In this document: positions 15,059 through 23,432 of the stretch, piece after piece | Numbering within the stretch: position 1 is the stretch's first letter | How the letters are laid out: each line of letters begins with the position of its first letter | Assembly (NCBI RefSeq): GCF_003725995.1 | Contig: NZ_QIBX01000024.1 | Location: forward strand, 1-38,511 | Length of the DNA stretch: 38,511 nt | Reading direction: 5' to 3' | Origin: Slackia equolifaciens | Lineage (GTDB): Bacteria; Actinomycetota; Coriobacteriia; Coriobacteriales; Eggerthellaceae | Notes under the pieces: model-generated | What the model was told of the DNA's origin: nothing | Seen by the model: only the letters and a program-made list of their open reading frames with translations | Database searches by the model: none | Made by a program: the position numbers and the translations under genes

Positions 15059-15368
15059 CGTATGCCTTTCTGTGCGCGTCAGGGTGCTTGAATAGGTGCG
15101 GGCTTTTGCCTGAATGGCTTCGTGTACGAAGTATCGTCAGGCGCAAGCTGCGCTTATCCGCATAGGCCATCTCTGGGTGACGCCGAGGGTATTTTCTGCG
15201 GACACGCATGTGCTGCTTTCGTCCGAAGCGAGGTGCCCAACGTCAGGCGTGGTCAGCGGCGAATTCGTCGTAGTTTTAGTTTGATGCGTTTGCTTACGTG
15301 CTCGCATGATAGCATGGAGCCATGTGATTAAGGCCTTGTGAAAGGCGGGCAAAGCGAAAGGGGCCGCA
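15059..15368. promoter_or_regulatory. Divergent intergenic region; weak promoter candidate toward the nitrilase gene
   Basis: This is 310 bp without a gene. Toward the plus strand, TTGATG (15281-15286) and CATGAT (15305-15310) are spaced by 18 bp and could be -35/-10. I see no clear promoter toward aroM and no strong hairpin. Confidence 0.3.
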
Positions 15369-16196
15369 ATGGAAGAGACGTCGAAGAAAATGCGCATTGC
15401 GCTCGTCCAGTTCGAAGGAGAGCTGGGTAATGTTGAGGTGAATGTGGCCAAGGCAGTGGGGCAGATCGCCGAAGCTGCGGCGAACGGCGCCGATATGGTC
15501 GTGTTTCCGGAACTTTTTAGCACTGGGTATCATTTAGATACTGTTGGCCCGAAGATGACCGAATACGCCGCAATGGACGAGTCGACCATCGAGGCTCTTT
15601 CTAAGGCCGCGCGTGAGAACAACTGCTACGTGGTGGCCGGCATCGCGATGCTGCACGGCCTGGTGGGCGTGCCGTTCAACAGCGCCGTGTTCATCGATCG
15701 CGACGGCGAGGTGCAGGGGTCTTTCGACAAGGTTCACCTGTGGGCGCTTGAGCGCTTCTATTTCCGCAGCGGCGATGAGTTCCCGGTGTTCGAGACGGAG
15801 TTCGGCCGTGTGGGCATCACCATCTGCTACGACCTGGGATTCCCGGAGGCTGCGCGTGTTCTTGCGCTGCGCGGCGCCGAGCTCATTTTGTGCCCGAGCG
15901 CGTGGTGCGTCGAGGATATGGACATCTGGCACACCAACGTTCCGTGTCGTGCGCTTGAGAACACGTGCTTCGTGGCTGCGGTCAATCGCTTTGGCCGCGA
16001 AGGCGAGGATTTGTACATGCCGGGCCATTCAATGGTATGCGAGCCGCGCGGTCATCGCATCGCTTACGTGGAAGAGGAAGCCGAGGCCATTTTGTATGCC
16101 GATATCGATTTCGACGAGGTGCGTAAGAATCGCGTGACCAGCCCCTATCTGCGCGATCGCAGGCCCGATGCGTATGACGAGGTTATGTATTGGTAG
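15369..16196 (+). CDS. Carbon-nitrogen hydrolase (nitrilase superfamily)
   Basis: A 275-residue soluble amidohydrolase. The catalytic triad is visible: E48 (VVFPELFSTGY), K121 (SFDKVHLW) and C153 (ITICYDLGFPE). The C-terminal part has ENTCFVAAVNRFG and the GHSM segment typical of the fold. Members hydrolyse amides such as N-carbamoylputrescine, omega-amides or N-carbamoyl amino acids; the substrate cannot be chosen from sequence alone. ATG 15369 follows AAAGGGG; an internal ATG at 15390 (MRIALVQ) would also give the conserved N-terminus. It is a single-gene unit ending at a GC-rich terminator, divergent from the AroM/DUF1177 pair. That placement may hint at a shared amide or dicarboxylate pathway. 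Confidence 0.88.
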   Translation: MEETSKKMRIALVQFEGELGNVEVNVAKAVGQIAEAAANGADMVVFPELFSTGYHLDTVGPKMTEYAAMDESTIEALSKAARENNCYVVAGIAMLHGLVGVPFNSAVFIDRDGEVQGSFDKVHLWALERFYFRSGDEFPVFETEFGRVGITICYDLGFPEAARVLALRGAELILCPSAWCVEDMDIWHTNVPCRALENTCFVAAVNRFGREGEDLYMPGHSMVCEPRGHRIAYVEEEAEAILYADIDFDEVRKNRVTSPYLRDRRPDAYDEVMYW

Positions 16197-16272
16197 GATT
16201 TTGCAGGCTTGCGTGCTGCGGCGGCGCTTTTTGACGACGCAGCAGCGAAACGTGGCGGTCGTTTCATCCTTG

Positions 16273-16315
16273 CGGCCCGGTGCGCCTTGCGGTGCGCCGG
16301 GCCGTTTGCTGGTTT
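16273..16315 (+). terminator. Intrinsic terminator after the nitrilase-like gene
   Basis: A 14-bp stem with two G-T pairs (16273-16286 and 16291-16304) and a TTGC loop is followed by TTTGCTGGTTT. Confidence 0.75.
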
Positions 16316-16372
16316 CCAAAAGAAACCGCATGTCAGAGGGCGAAAACCATGTGAATTTTCATAAATTCTTTA

Positions 16373-16401
16373 TTGACTGGCCCATATGCCCTTTATATAC
16401 T
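16373..16401 (+). promoter_or_regulatory. Near-consensus sigma-70 promoter of rplM-rpsI
   Basis: TTGACT (16373-16378) and TATACT (16396-16401) are separated by exactly 17 bp, the best promoter match in the window. It lies about 150 bp before rplM, as expected for a highly expressed ribosomal operon. Confidence 0.88.
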
Positions 16402-16551
16402 GCAAAAGTTCGCTTCAAAAGCCCCGTAAACGCTGCACGTAAGGCACGGCAGGAAGGGAGTCCAGGCCCGGAATGTCGGTTCGGCGTAGGAACCCGAACA
16501 GCTCATGCGGCAGCACTTTTGACTTGAACATCCAACCGTATGGAGGACACA
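16402..16551 (+). promoter_or_regulatory. Long 5' leader of rplM-rpsI with a hairpin
   Basis: The leader is about 140 nt. GTTCGG (16479-16484) and CCGAAC (16494-16499) form a perfect hairpin about 50 nt before the start. Leaders of L13-S9 operons in other bacteria can bind L13 for autoregulation. Whether this one does so is inferred only. Confidence 0.4.
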
Positions 16552-16989
16552 GTGAAGACGTATTACGCAAAACCGAACGAGGTTGCGCGCGAGTGGTTCG
16601 TCATTGACGCCACCGACCAGGTTCTGGGTCGCGTTGCCGCCAAGGCCGCCCAGATTCTGAAGGGCAAGCACAAGCCCCAGTACACTCCCCATGTTGACAC
16701 CGGTGACTTCGTCATCATCGTCAACGCCGACAAGATCCGTGTCACGGGCACCAAGGCTCTGAACAAGGTGTATTCCCGTCACTCCGGATTCCCCGGCGGA
16801 CTGAAGCAGGAGACCTTCACCGAGGCCATGCAGAAGCATCCCGAGCGCGTGATCGAGCACGCCGTCAAGGGCATGCTGCCGAAGAACACTCTCGGCCGCA
16901 AGCAGGGTATGAAGCTGAAGGTGTATGTGGGCCCCAACCACCCGCATGCCGCCCAGAAGCCCCGCGAGCTCAAGATTGAGGAGATGTAA
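16552..16989 (+). CDS. rplM: 50S ribosomal protein L13
   Basis: A 145-residue protein of the large ribosomal subunit. Conserved blocks are [10 protein letters not shown] at the N-terminus, [66 protein letters not shown] and a final [16 protein letters not shown] 16552 is the start, since GGAGGA lies 5 bp upstream and the product then begins MKTY as in relatives. An ATG 12 bp earlier (16540) lies ahead of that site and is not used. It is followed after 2 bp by rpsI. Confidence 0.97.
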   Translation: MKTYYAKPNEVAREWFVIDATDQVLGRVAAKAAQILKGKHKPQYTPHVDTGDFVIIVNADKIRVTGTKALNKVYSRHSGFPGGLKQETFTEAMQKHPERVIEHAVKGMLPKNTLGRKQGMKLKVYVGPNHPHAAQKPRELKIEEM

Positions 16990-16991
16990 TC

Positions 16992-17384
16992 ATGGCTAAC
17001 GAAGCTGTTTACTACGGCACCGGTCGCCGCAAGAACGCCATTGCCCGCGTGCGTCTGGTTCCCGGCACCGGCAAGATCACCGTCAACGGCCGTGACGGCA
17101 AGGAGTACTTCGGCCGCGAGGCACTGCTGAACTATGCCTCTGCGCCCTTCAAGGTCACCGACACCATTGGTGCCTTCGACGTCATCGCTCGCCTTAATGG
17201 CGGCGGTGTTTCCGGTCAGGCAGGCGCTCTGCGCCACGGCATCAGCCGCGCTCTGCTCCAGGCTGGCGAGTATCGCCCCGAGCTGAAGAAGGCTGGTTTC
17301 CTGACCCGCGACGCTCGTATGGTCGAGCGCAAGAAGTACGGCCTGAAGAAGGCCCGTCGTCGTCCGCAGTTCAGCAAGCGCTAG
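16992..17384 (+). CDS. rpsI: 30S ribosomal protein S9
   Basis: A 130-residue small-subunit protein whose C-terminal tail reaches the P-site tRNA. Conserved features are [68 protein letters not shown], with the invariant C-terminal SKR. It begins 2 bp after the rplM stop and is co-transcribed with it. Confidence 0.97.
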   Translation: MANEAVYYGTGRRKNAIARVRLVPGTGKITVNGRDGKEYFGREALLNYASAPFKVTDTIGAFDVIARLNGGGVSGQAGALRHGISRALLQAGEYRPELKKAGFLTRDARMVERKKYGLKKARRRPQFSKR

Positions 17385-17414
17385 GCTGCAGGTCGAGAAG
17401 ACTTTTTGCAATGG

Positions 17415-17445
17415 AGAGGCTCGCCCTTTGGGCGGGCCTCTTTTC
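17415..17445 (+). terminator. Intrinsic terminator of rplM-rpsI
   Basis: AGAGGCTCGCCC / GGGCGGGCCTCT forms a 12-bp stem with one G-T pair and a 3-base loop, followed by TTTTCG. Confidence 0.9.
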
Positions 17446-17490
17446 GTATGCGATCAGGCTACAAAACGGCGCTTGGAGCCAGGGGTGCGA

Positions 17491-17496
17491 TATACT
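17491..17496 (+). promoter_or_regulatory. Possible -10 box for the small membrane locus
   Basis: TATACT lies about 95 bp before the 30-residue peptide gene. No good -35 is present, and the TG of an extended -10 is out of register. It is listed only because TATACT is the -10 used elsewhere in the window. Confidence 0.3.
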
Positions 17497-17589
17497 CTCG
17501 ATTAAGGGAATTCGAGCGATCTGCCCTGCTGCAGGTTGAGCGCTTTGGCTCCCTTGTACCAAAGGCGCAAACTGAGACGGAGGAATCTT

Positions 17590-17682
17590 ATGGCTGGCAA
17601 CGAACGCGGCTGTTGCGCTTCTATCTTGATTATTGCATTGGGCATTGCCCTTGGCTTATGCATCTTCTCGTTCTGCGGTTAA
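17590..17682 (+). CDS. 30-residue single-TM peptide overlapping the next gene
   Basis: The short frame encodes MAGNERGCCASILIIALGIA followed by LGLCIFSFCG: a polar start and one hydrophobic helix with four Cys. CGGAGGAA lies 7 bp ahead of ATG 17590, one of the better ribosome-binding sites in the area. Its last 25 bases overlap the start region of the membrane protein at 17658, so it could be a leader peptide that couples translation, or a real small membrane protein. No homologue is known to me. It is supported by site and hydrophobic composition only. Confidence 0.5.
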   Translation: MAGNERGCCASILIIALGIALGLCIFSFCG

Positions 17683-18137
17683 AGAAATACGGAGCGCTCG
17701 ACGCGTGTCTGTTTGTGGCCGCGCTTGCGCTGTTTGCCGTTAACGAGCATCTGATTAAGCCCGCCGTGCTGGGCGCTGCTTCCGCGAGCGGTTCGCTTGC
17801 GGAGGGTGGCTCGGCGGCGGGCTTTTCTTTTGCTGAACTGATCATCCTGGGGCATTTCAATGATTTCCTGGGCGGACTCGCCTTCATGGCGTACACGAAC
17901 CTGCTCATTTCGCTCGTTGAGCCCCGGTTCCGCATACGCAACCCGTTTATCGGGGTAGCTTATATCTTCTGCTGCGGTCTCTTCTGGGAGTATGCCGCAC
18001 CGCTCTTCGTGCCCGATAGCGTAAGCGACCCGTGGGATGTGCTTGCCTACAGCTTGGGTAGCGTGGCGTACTGGGTGGTGCGCACCGTTGGGAGCCGCAG
18101 GCGTCATGCTGGGGGAGCGGGCACAATAGACACATAA
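17658..18137 (+). CDS. Small multi-pass membrane protein of unknown function
   Basis: About 159 residues if it starts at ATG 17658 (MHLLVLRLKKYG). Three to four hydrophobic segments are visible: DACLFVAALALFAVNEHLI, FSFAELIILGHFNDFLGGLAFMAY, NPFIGVAYIFCCGLFWEYAAPL and DVLAYSLGSVAYWVV. A charged tail SRRRH follows. HFNDFLGGLAFMAY and CGLFWEYAAPLF with conserved Asp, His and Glu recall VanZ-like or DUF-type small membrane proteins, but I do not assign a family. The start is uncertain, because the frame is open from 17406 and ATG 17658 has only a weak site. Coupling to the overlapping 30-residue peptide would solve this. Confidence 0.65.
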   Translation: MHLLVLRLKKYGALDACLFVAALALFAVNEHLIKPAVLGAASASGSLAEGGSAAGFSFAELIILGHFNDFLGGLAFMAYTNLLISLVEPRFRIRNPFIGVAYIFCCGLFWEYAAPLFVPDSVSDPWDVLAYSLGSVAYWVVRTVGSRRRHAGGAGTIDT

Positions 18138-18190
18138 AGATTGCCCATGTTCCCGCAGAAAAGCGAGGGCAACTCGCGCCGCAGCATTGT

Positions 18191-19015
18191 TTACTTTTCT
18201 GGGAAGAATTCCTTTTTCAACTGATAGAGAGATTTGAGCGATTCCGCACCTTCATCGCCAAGCTCCCTGGTTGCAGCCACCGTCAATGCATCGATCAGCG
18301 CAACCGGCGCCGTCATGGAATGGAACTCCTTTTCCTCGCCGCGACAGGCGAAAAGCGTTACGTCGGCCTGCTCTTCGGCAGGCACGATCGTGCGGCTGGT
18401 GAAGGCTATAGTGCTGTATCCCACGCGCCGCGCCTGCTCAAGGATGATGGCGCACTCTGTCGAGATCTTGGAGAATGCGAAGAACATTACGGTGTCGCCC
18501 TCTTTTGCCTGATTAAGCCCTTCGAGCATTTCCGATCCGCCGGAAGGCAGCACCAAAACGTTGATGCCTAACCTGCGCAGCCTGAAATGAAGCATCTGCG
18601 CCAGCGATGCCGACGCGTTCTTGCCGTACACGAACACGCGGCGCGATTCGCAGATAAGCTCGATTGCCTGAGCAAATGCAGCGGGGTCAATGCGCTCGAG
18701 TGTGGTGCTGAGGTTCTTAATCTGGCTTTCGAACCATGCCGAAGATGTAGCACCGCTCTCGTGATGGAGCGTTCCTGCGATTTTGGCGGCAGGGCCCGAT
18801 GATTGCTCGAGGACGGCGGATTTCAGCGCTTTGAAGTCACGAAACCCTGCATGGCGGGCGAAGCGTGAAATCGTGGCATCGGACACGCCCAGCTTTTCGG
18901 CGAGCTGCCCGATAGACAGGAACAGAAACGTTTCAGCGTTGGTGTTGATGAAGTCCAGGATGCGCTGCTCGGATTTGGTCAGCTGATCGGGAAGGACGGA
19001 AAGCGAGAGCGTCAT
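18191..19015 (-). CDS. RpiR-family transcription regulator with SIS domain
   Basis: A 274-residue protein. The N-terminal HTH_6 domain covers residues about 1-75 (LTKSEQRILDFINTNAETFLFLSIGQLAEKLGVSDATISRFARHAGF as a region). A C-terminal SIS sugar-phosphate-binding domain runs from about 105 to 245, with RVFVYGKNASASLAQMLHFRLRRLG and VMFFAFSKIS. Such regulators bind phosphosugars and control sugar catabolism or related uptake. ATG 19015 overlaps the previous gene's stop by 4 bases (ATGA), so translation is coupled to the inositol-monophosphatase gene. It is the last gene of the minus-strand unit. The TTTCA/TGAAA palindrome at 24350-24362 before the ECF genes is a candidate target. Confidence 0.9.
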   Translation of the reverse strand: MTLSLSVLPDQLTKSEQRILDFINTNAETFLFLSIGQLAEKLGVSDATISRFARHAGFRDFKALKSAVLEQSSGPAAKIAGTLHHESGATSSAWFESQIKNLSTTLERIDPAAFAQAIELICESRRVFVYGKNASASLAQMLHFRLRRLGINVLVLPSGGSEMLEGLNQAKEGDTVMFFAFSKISTECAIILEQARRVGYSTIAFTSRTIVPAEEQADVTLFACRGEEKEFHSMTAPVALIDALTVAATRELGDEGAESLKSLYQLKKEFFPEK

Positions 19016-19830
19016 TGTGCACAATCCTCTTTCAGTAAAGCCAGCGCCGCATCGTGGACGAACCCGTTCGAAGCGACGATGCCCGAACCGTAGAACAGCG
19101 ACGGCGACGACCCGTCGAGCGAAGTAACGGTGCCGCCCGCTTCGTTGACGATGAGCATTCCTGCCGCGTAATCCCACGGTTTAAGCGCGTGCTCGACGTA
19201 GACATCGAGTCTTCCACAGGCGATCCAGACCAGGTCGAGCGAGGCGCAGCCGGCATGCCGCAGGTCCACGCACGCATCATACATCATGCGCATGGACGAG
19301 AACACCTGCGGGGTCAGCTCTCGGTTGCCGGGGGCCGTGCCGAACGATGCCAGACATTCGTCGAGTCGCGCGAACGAGCTCGTTTGGATGCTTTCGCCAT
19401 TGAGGAACGCCCCTATGCCTTGGGCGGCGGTGAAACATTCGTCGGAGAAGGGGTCGTAAACCACGCCGAATATGGGTCGTCCTTCTTCCACATAGGCAAG
19501 CGACACCGCGCTGTGGATGAGTCCCCTGATGAGGTTGGTGGTACCGTCTATGGGGTCGAGTAGCCAGAATACGCGCGATACATCTGCGGCATAGGCGGTT
19601 GATTCCTCGCCGATGAACGGCACGTTCGGCGTGAGTTCTGCGAGACGGCGGCGGATTTGCTCCTGCACGGCGAAATCGACGTTGGTCACGAAATCTGTGC
19701 GGCTTTTGGCGTGGATGTCGGTGACCGAAAACGGGCGCGCAGCGAAGCGCCCCGCCTCTTTCACGATTTCAATGACCTCATGCGCAATACGCTGGTCAAG
19801 ACCCGTGGTGCGCATCGGTGCTATCATCAT
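19012..19830 (-). CDS. Inositol monophosphatase family phosphatase
   Basis: A 272-residue Mg-dependent phosphatase of the FIG superfamily. The metal sites are visible: GEES (E75, E76), DPIDGTTN (residues 92-99) and the third motif PWDYAAGMLIVNEAGG. Substrates in the family include inositol-1-phosphate, other polyol phosphates, fructose-1,6-bisphosphate and PAP; this member is not resolved. It overlaps both neighbours by ATGA junctions (19827-19830 and 19012-19015), so PHP enzyme, phosphatase and RpiR are translated as one coupled set. The presence of a sugar-phosphate-sensing regulator agrees with a phosphorylated polyol substrate. Confidence 0.9.
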   Translation of the reverse strand: MMIAPMRTTGLDQRIAHEVIEIVKEAGRFAARPFSVTDIHAKSRTDFVTNVDFAVQEQIRRRLAELTPNVPFIGEESTAYAADVSRVFWLLDPIDGTTNLIRGLIHSAVSLAYVEEGRPIFGVVYDPFSDECFTAAQGIGAFLNGESIQTSSFARLDECLASFGTAPGNRELTPQVFSSMRMMYDACVDLRHAGCASLDLVWIACGRLDVYVEHALKPWDYAAGMLIVNEAGGTVTSLDGSSPSLFYGSGIVASNGFVHDAALALLKEDCAQ

Positions 19831-20624
19831 TCCTCCTCGGAAGCGGTGAGTATCGCAACGTAATCACCGCCTAGTGCATGGATTTCTTTGAGAGCGCGCT
19901 TGAGTAGGCTTGCGGCACGCACGCGAAGCGTGGCGTCATCAGCGATATCAATCCTATACGCTCCTGCCTTCATCGCATTGTAGAGAGCGTCTACCGTGAT
20001 TAAATCGTCATCGAACACCGTGGTGATGCATCCGTATTGGACGGCCTGGTGCGTATCGCTGCCTGCAATCACGGGGATGCCCAGCTTTTCTCCCAGCGCG
20101 AAGGTCAGCTCTTCGGTGCGCTGACGGTTTCCGGCGATGTCCTTGCCGTTGAGGTCGAGAAACATGAGACGCCTCAGCTGCTCCTCGTCGATTTCAGGCA
20201 CATGGCCTGGTGTGCGGTATGGGTGTGCGCATCCCACGATTACGGGGTATTCGTCGAAGAGGTCCATCAGTTTCTTGAACGGCAAAAATCGGTCTTTCTC
20301 CTTATGGGGCTCTAGGCGCTCGTTGAGTTCGAGAATGGCGTCGAGAGGGCCGATGGACAGGATGTGGCCACATTCCGCGACATCGGTTTCCATGCCGGGA
20401 AAAATGCGCAGGCCGCCTTCGAGCTCGAGCGTGTCTCCCACGCGCGTGCTCACCGAATCGAGGTAGCGGTATAGATCAGCGAACTGGAGCGTGTTGAAAT
20501 GCTCGGTCAGGCATAGGGAGTCAAGGCCGGCGCCTGTTGCCTCGCGGAACAGCCAATCAGTATAGGCGGTAGAAAAGGGCAGCTTCTTGGCCAGCTTGCC
20601 GTGGGTGTGGAAATCGAATCGCAT
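19827..20624 (-). CDS. PHP-domain metal-dependent phosphoesterase
   Basis: A 265-residue enzyme with the polymerase and histidinol phosphatase (PHP) fold. Metal-binding motifs are HTH at residues 6-8, LTEHF with H42, an acidic METDV, CAHPYR in the middle and GSDTHQA near the end. Relatives hydrolyse histidinol phosphate, nucleotides or other phosphate esters. No his genes are adjacent, so histidinol phosphate is not favoured. ATG 20624 has GAAGG upstream. Its stop overlaps the start of the inositol-monophosphatase gene. It lies 116 bp after the ECF T-component gene and is probably in the same transcript. Confidence 0.85.
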   Translation of the reverse strand: MRFDFHTHGKLAKKLPFSTAYTDWLFREATGAGLDSLCLTEHFNTLQFADLYRYLDSVSTRVGDTLELEGGLRIFPGMETDVAECGHILSIGPLDAILELNERLEPHKEKDRFLPFKKLMDLFDEYPVIVGCAHPYRTPGHVPEIDEEQLRRLMFLDLNGKDIAGNRQRTEELTFALGEKLGIPVIAGSDTHQAVQYGCITTVFDDDLITVDALYNAMKAGAYRIDIADDATLRVRAASLLKRALKEIHALGGDYVAILTASEEE

Positions 20625-20740
20625 GGTGCCTTCTTTCGTGGCTTAACAGACGTTTGGACGGGGCTAACAGGGGCGGCAGGCGGGTGAGCCGGGCGTTTCG
20701 GGCGAGTTCTGAATCACCGGTGCCGCCTGCATGAGGCGAA

Positions 20741-21589
20741 CTAGATAAGCGTGGAGACAAGGGCGGAAAGCGCCACCCACAGCACCGAAATCGCGATGAA
20801 CATGAAGTCGCTGTACTGTACGCGTAGCGAGGACAGCATGATCTTGCGGACCTCTTTGTTGGAAGCGGCGTTGCGGTATCCGCGCAGCTCAAGCGCCTCG
20901 ACCGTGGTGCGGGCTCGCTTGGCGGTGTTGAGCATGAGTGGGTAGAACGACTGCATGATCACCTTTACCTGATAGATGAGGTAGCGGATCTTGCCCATCA
21001 GCGTGTCATGCGACGGAGGGTTGCCGCGCAGCTTGTAGGAGAGCAGCACGTTTTGGAACTCCTCCATCAGCATGGGGAGCATGCGGTAGGCGTACGAAAT
21101 GGAAAAGCTCAGGCGCTCAGGCACGCCAAACCACAGAAGTCCGTTGCTCAGGCGGTCGGGGTCGAGCCCCGAGAATACCGTGATCGAGGCAAGCGACACC
21201 GTAGCTACCTTGAGCGTGAGGATAAGGAGCGGCAAGACGGTGGAGGCGTCGCCGCCGAATAGGAGCGATACCACGAAGAGGTACCCTGTCTGTGAGAATA
21301 CGCCCAGTGCGAACACGAACAGCACGAGCCCGGCTACGCGGGCGAGTGCTGTGGTGATGAGCACCAGGATGAAGCAGCCCAAAAGGAACGGCACGTTGTT
21401 GACGAACCACGGCACCAGGGCGAAGAACACGTACCACACCAGAAGGATGCGGGGATCGAGCTTTGCAATCACCGTGTCGGTGTTGCCGTAAGCGTTTTTA
21501 AGCACCTGGTTACGCAAAAAGTCCATCGAGAACTTATCGAGGACGTTTTCGGAGAGCTTGTTCATGGTTTTGCTCATGGCATTCTCCAT
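20741..21589 (-). CDS. ecfT: ECF transporter T component (EcfT)
   Basis: A 282-residue membrane protein that links the ATPase to the substrate-binding S component. Hydrophobic segments occur throughout (LLVWYVFFALVPWFV, FLLGCFILVLITTALA, ALGVFSQTGYLFVVSLLF, TVSLASITVFSGL). The two cytoplasmic coupling motifs are SYKLRGNPP and VEALELRGYRN, corresponding to the Ala-Arg-Gly signatures of EcfT. ATG 21589 is chosen because AAGGAGG lies 8 bp ahead. It starts one base after the stop of the fused ATPase gene, so the two are coupled. Typical length and order for an S-A-A-T cluster. Confidence 0.9.
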   Translation of the reverse strand: MENAMSKTMNKLSENVLDKFSMDFLRNQVLKNAYGNTDTVIAKLDPRILLVWYVFFALVPWFVNNVPFLLGCFILVLITTALARVAGLVLFVFALGVFSQTGYLFVVSLLFGGDASTVLPLLILTLKVATVSLASITVFSGLDPDRLSNGLLWFGVPERLSFSISYAYRMLPMLMEEFQNVLLSYKLRGNPPSHDTLMGKIRYLIYQVKVIMQSFYPLMLNTAKRARTTVEALELRGYRNAASNKEVRKIMLSSLRVQYSDFMFIAISVLWVALSALVSTLI

Positions 21590-21590
21590 T

Positions 21591-23429
21591 TCATGCCTCC
21601 TTGAAGCCGGATACGAATTCGTCCACCGTGAAGCAGCGCGCGTCGTCATCGAGCGCACGCGCCATTGTGAAAATCTCGGGCGGACGGATGCCCACGAGCT
21701 GCGCGAGGCGCTTGTCGCCAAACACTTCTTCGCGCGTTCCGTCGGCTACCACCTTGCCTCCGCACAGCACGATAATGCGCTCGGCCCACTGGCACACCAA
21801 CTGCATGTCGTGTGTGGCGATGACGGCGGTTTTGATAATGTCCTTCATATCGTCGAGCACGGCCATGATTTCACGGCGCGTGGCGATGTCGAGGTTGGCG
21901 GTGGGCTCGTCGAGAAGCAGGATAGAGGGGTTGAGCGCGATGCCGATGGCGAGGCTCGCCCGGCGCATCTGGCCACCCGACATGAGGCGTCCGTCGCGGT
22001 TGCGCAGGTCGGTGAGGCGAAAGCGTTCGAGCAGCTGGGCGGTCTTTTCTTCCCACTGAGGCACATCGCGCACGCGCATGGCGAACGAGATGTCGTTTTC
22101 GATGGAGTCTTTGATGAACATCTCTTCGGGATTTTGGTAGACGAGCGAGATTTGGCGAGAAATCTCCTCGGCCTTCTTATTGCCGATGGGCGATCCGAAC
22201 AATGAAACCGTGCCTGCAGCCGGCTTCAGCAGTCCCACCATGAGCTTCATGATCGTAGATTTGCCGGCGCCGTTTGATCCGATGAGCGCGATCTTTTCGC
22301 CCTCGTTGATGGAGAGGTCGAAATGGTCGAGCACTACGTGGCGGTCACCCTTCACGGAACGATATCCCAGTGTGACATCGTTGAACTCTACGGCAGGTAC
22401 GGACGGCATATTGCTTGCGTCCTCAGGTGCAGCGGAGGACGCAAGCGCGTCCGGCGCGTCGCTTTCGCTTTCAGGTTCGGCAGGTGCCGCGGAGGATGAG
22501 GCTGCATCGCTGGTGTTTCCGCGCGAGGCTTCGCCGTCGACGGCCGGGGTGTCTGTCATTTGGTTGGCATCGTTCCCATGTGTGTCGCGCTTGAGCGAGG
22601 CGAACGCCGCTTTGCCTTCGCCGACGGTGGTGGGAAGCGTTTCCACGTGCGCCAGGGAGCCGGTTACCTTGAAGCGGTGCGCTGCTTGTGTCACCTGCGG
22701 AGGAAAGATGTCGCTGGCCTCAAGCTCCTCGACGCGGCGCAGTGCTTCGTGGGCGGGCAACTTCCAGCGTACCGTGCCGTCCTTGAGAAGCAGCACGTGC
22801 TTGCAGTAGTCCGCGATGTACTCGGTATGGTGCTCGATGACCACGATGGTCTTGCCATGGTTCTCGTTGAGGTCTTTGAGCACCTCATAGATGGCATCGG
22901 CATGCTTGGGATCGAGCTGTGCGATGGGCTCGTCGAGGATGATGACGTCGGGCTGCAGCGACACAGCGCCCGCAAGCGCGAGAAGGTGCGTTTGCCCGCC
23001 GGACAGCTGCCACACGTACTCGTCATCGAGACCCTCGAGGCCGCACAGCGCCAAGGCGCGCCGTCCGCGTTCCTCGTAGTCTTTGAAGGCGAAGTTGAGG
23101 CATGCATACGATGCGTCGTCGAGCACGGTGGGCCGGACGATTTGATTCTCGAAATCCTGGTAGACGTATCCCACCTTTTGCGCCAGCGTCCCCACATCGG
23201 AGGTGCGGGTGTCCATGTCGCAAACGCGTACGTTTCCCTGCATGTCGCCCACGATGAAGTGGGGAATCAGCCCATTGATGACCTTGCAGAGAGTCGACTT
23301 CCCGCAACCGTTGTTTCCAACGATTGCAAGGAAGTCACCCTTTTCGATAGTGAACGTCACATTAAGCAAGGTGGGCTGAGATGCTCCGGGATAGGTGAAG
23401 CTTAAATCCTCGATCTCAACCGTGTTCAT
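21591..23429 (-). CDS. Fused double ATPase of an ECF transporter (EcfA-EcfA')
   Basis: A 612-residue protein with two ABC ATPase domains in one chain. Domain 1 has Walker A GNNGCGKS (38-45), signature LSGGQTHLLAL (142-152) and Walker B VIILDEP (162-168). Domain 2 has GSNGAGKS (384-391), MSGGQMRRASL (483-493) and ILLLDEP (503-509). They are joined by a low-complexity linker rich in Ala, Ser, Pro and Glu (about 280-345). The first signature lacks the usual R/K-V/I pattern (QTHLLAL), so one site may be less active. ECF transporters normally use two ATPases as a pair; here they are fused. It begins 3 bp after the S-component stop. Confidence 0.93.
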   Translation of the reverse strand: MNTVEIEDLSFTYPGASQPTLLNVTFTIEKGDFLAIVGNNGCGKSTLCKVINGLIPHFIVGDMQGNVRVCDMDTRTSDVGTLAQKVGYVYQDFENQIVRPTVLDDASYACLNFAFKDYEERGRRALALCGLEGLDDEYVWQLSGGQTHLLALAGAVSLQPDVIILDEPIAQLDPKHADAIYEVLKDLNENHGKTIVVIEHHTEYIADYCKHVLLLKDGTVRWKLPAHEALRRVEELEASDIFPPQVTQAAHRFKVTGSLAHVETLPTTVGEGKAAFASLKRDTHGNDANQMTDTPAVDGEASRGNTSDAASSSAAPAEPESESDAPDALASSAAPEDASNMPSVPAVEFNDVTLGYRSVKGDRHVVLDHFDLSINEGEKIALIGSNGAGKSTIMKLMVGLLKPAAGTVSLFGSPIGNKKAEEISRQISLVYQNPEEMFIKDSIENDISFAMRVRDVPQWEEKTAQLLERFRLTDLRNRDGRLMSGGQMRRASLAIGIALNPSILLLDEPTANLDIATRREIMAVLDDMKDIIKTAVIATHDMQLVCQWAERIIVLCGGKVVADGTREEVFGDKRLAQLVGIRPPEIFTMARALDDDARCFTVDEFVSGFKEA

Positions 23430-23432
23430 GCG

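Noticed and set aside
20660-20735. Possible terminator between ecfT and the PHP gene
   Set aside because: GCAGGCGG and CCGCCTGC can pair, but the loop is long and there is no T-run. I kept the genes as one probable transcript.
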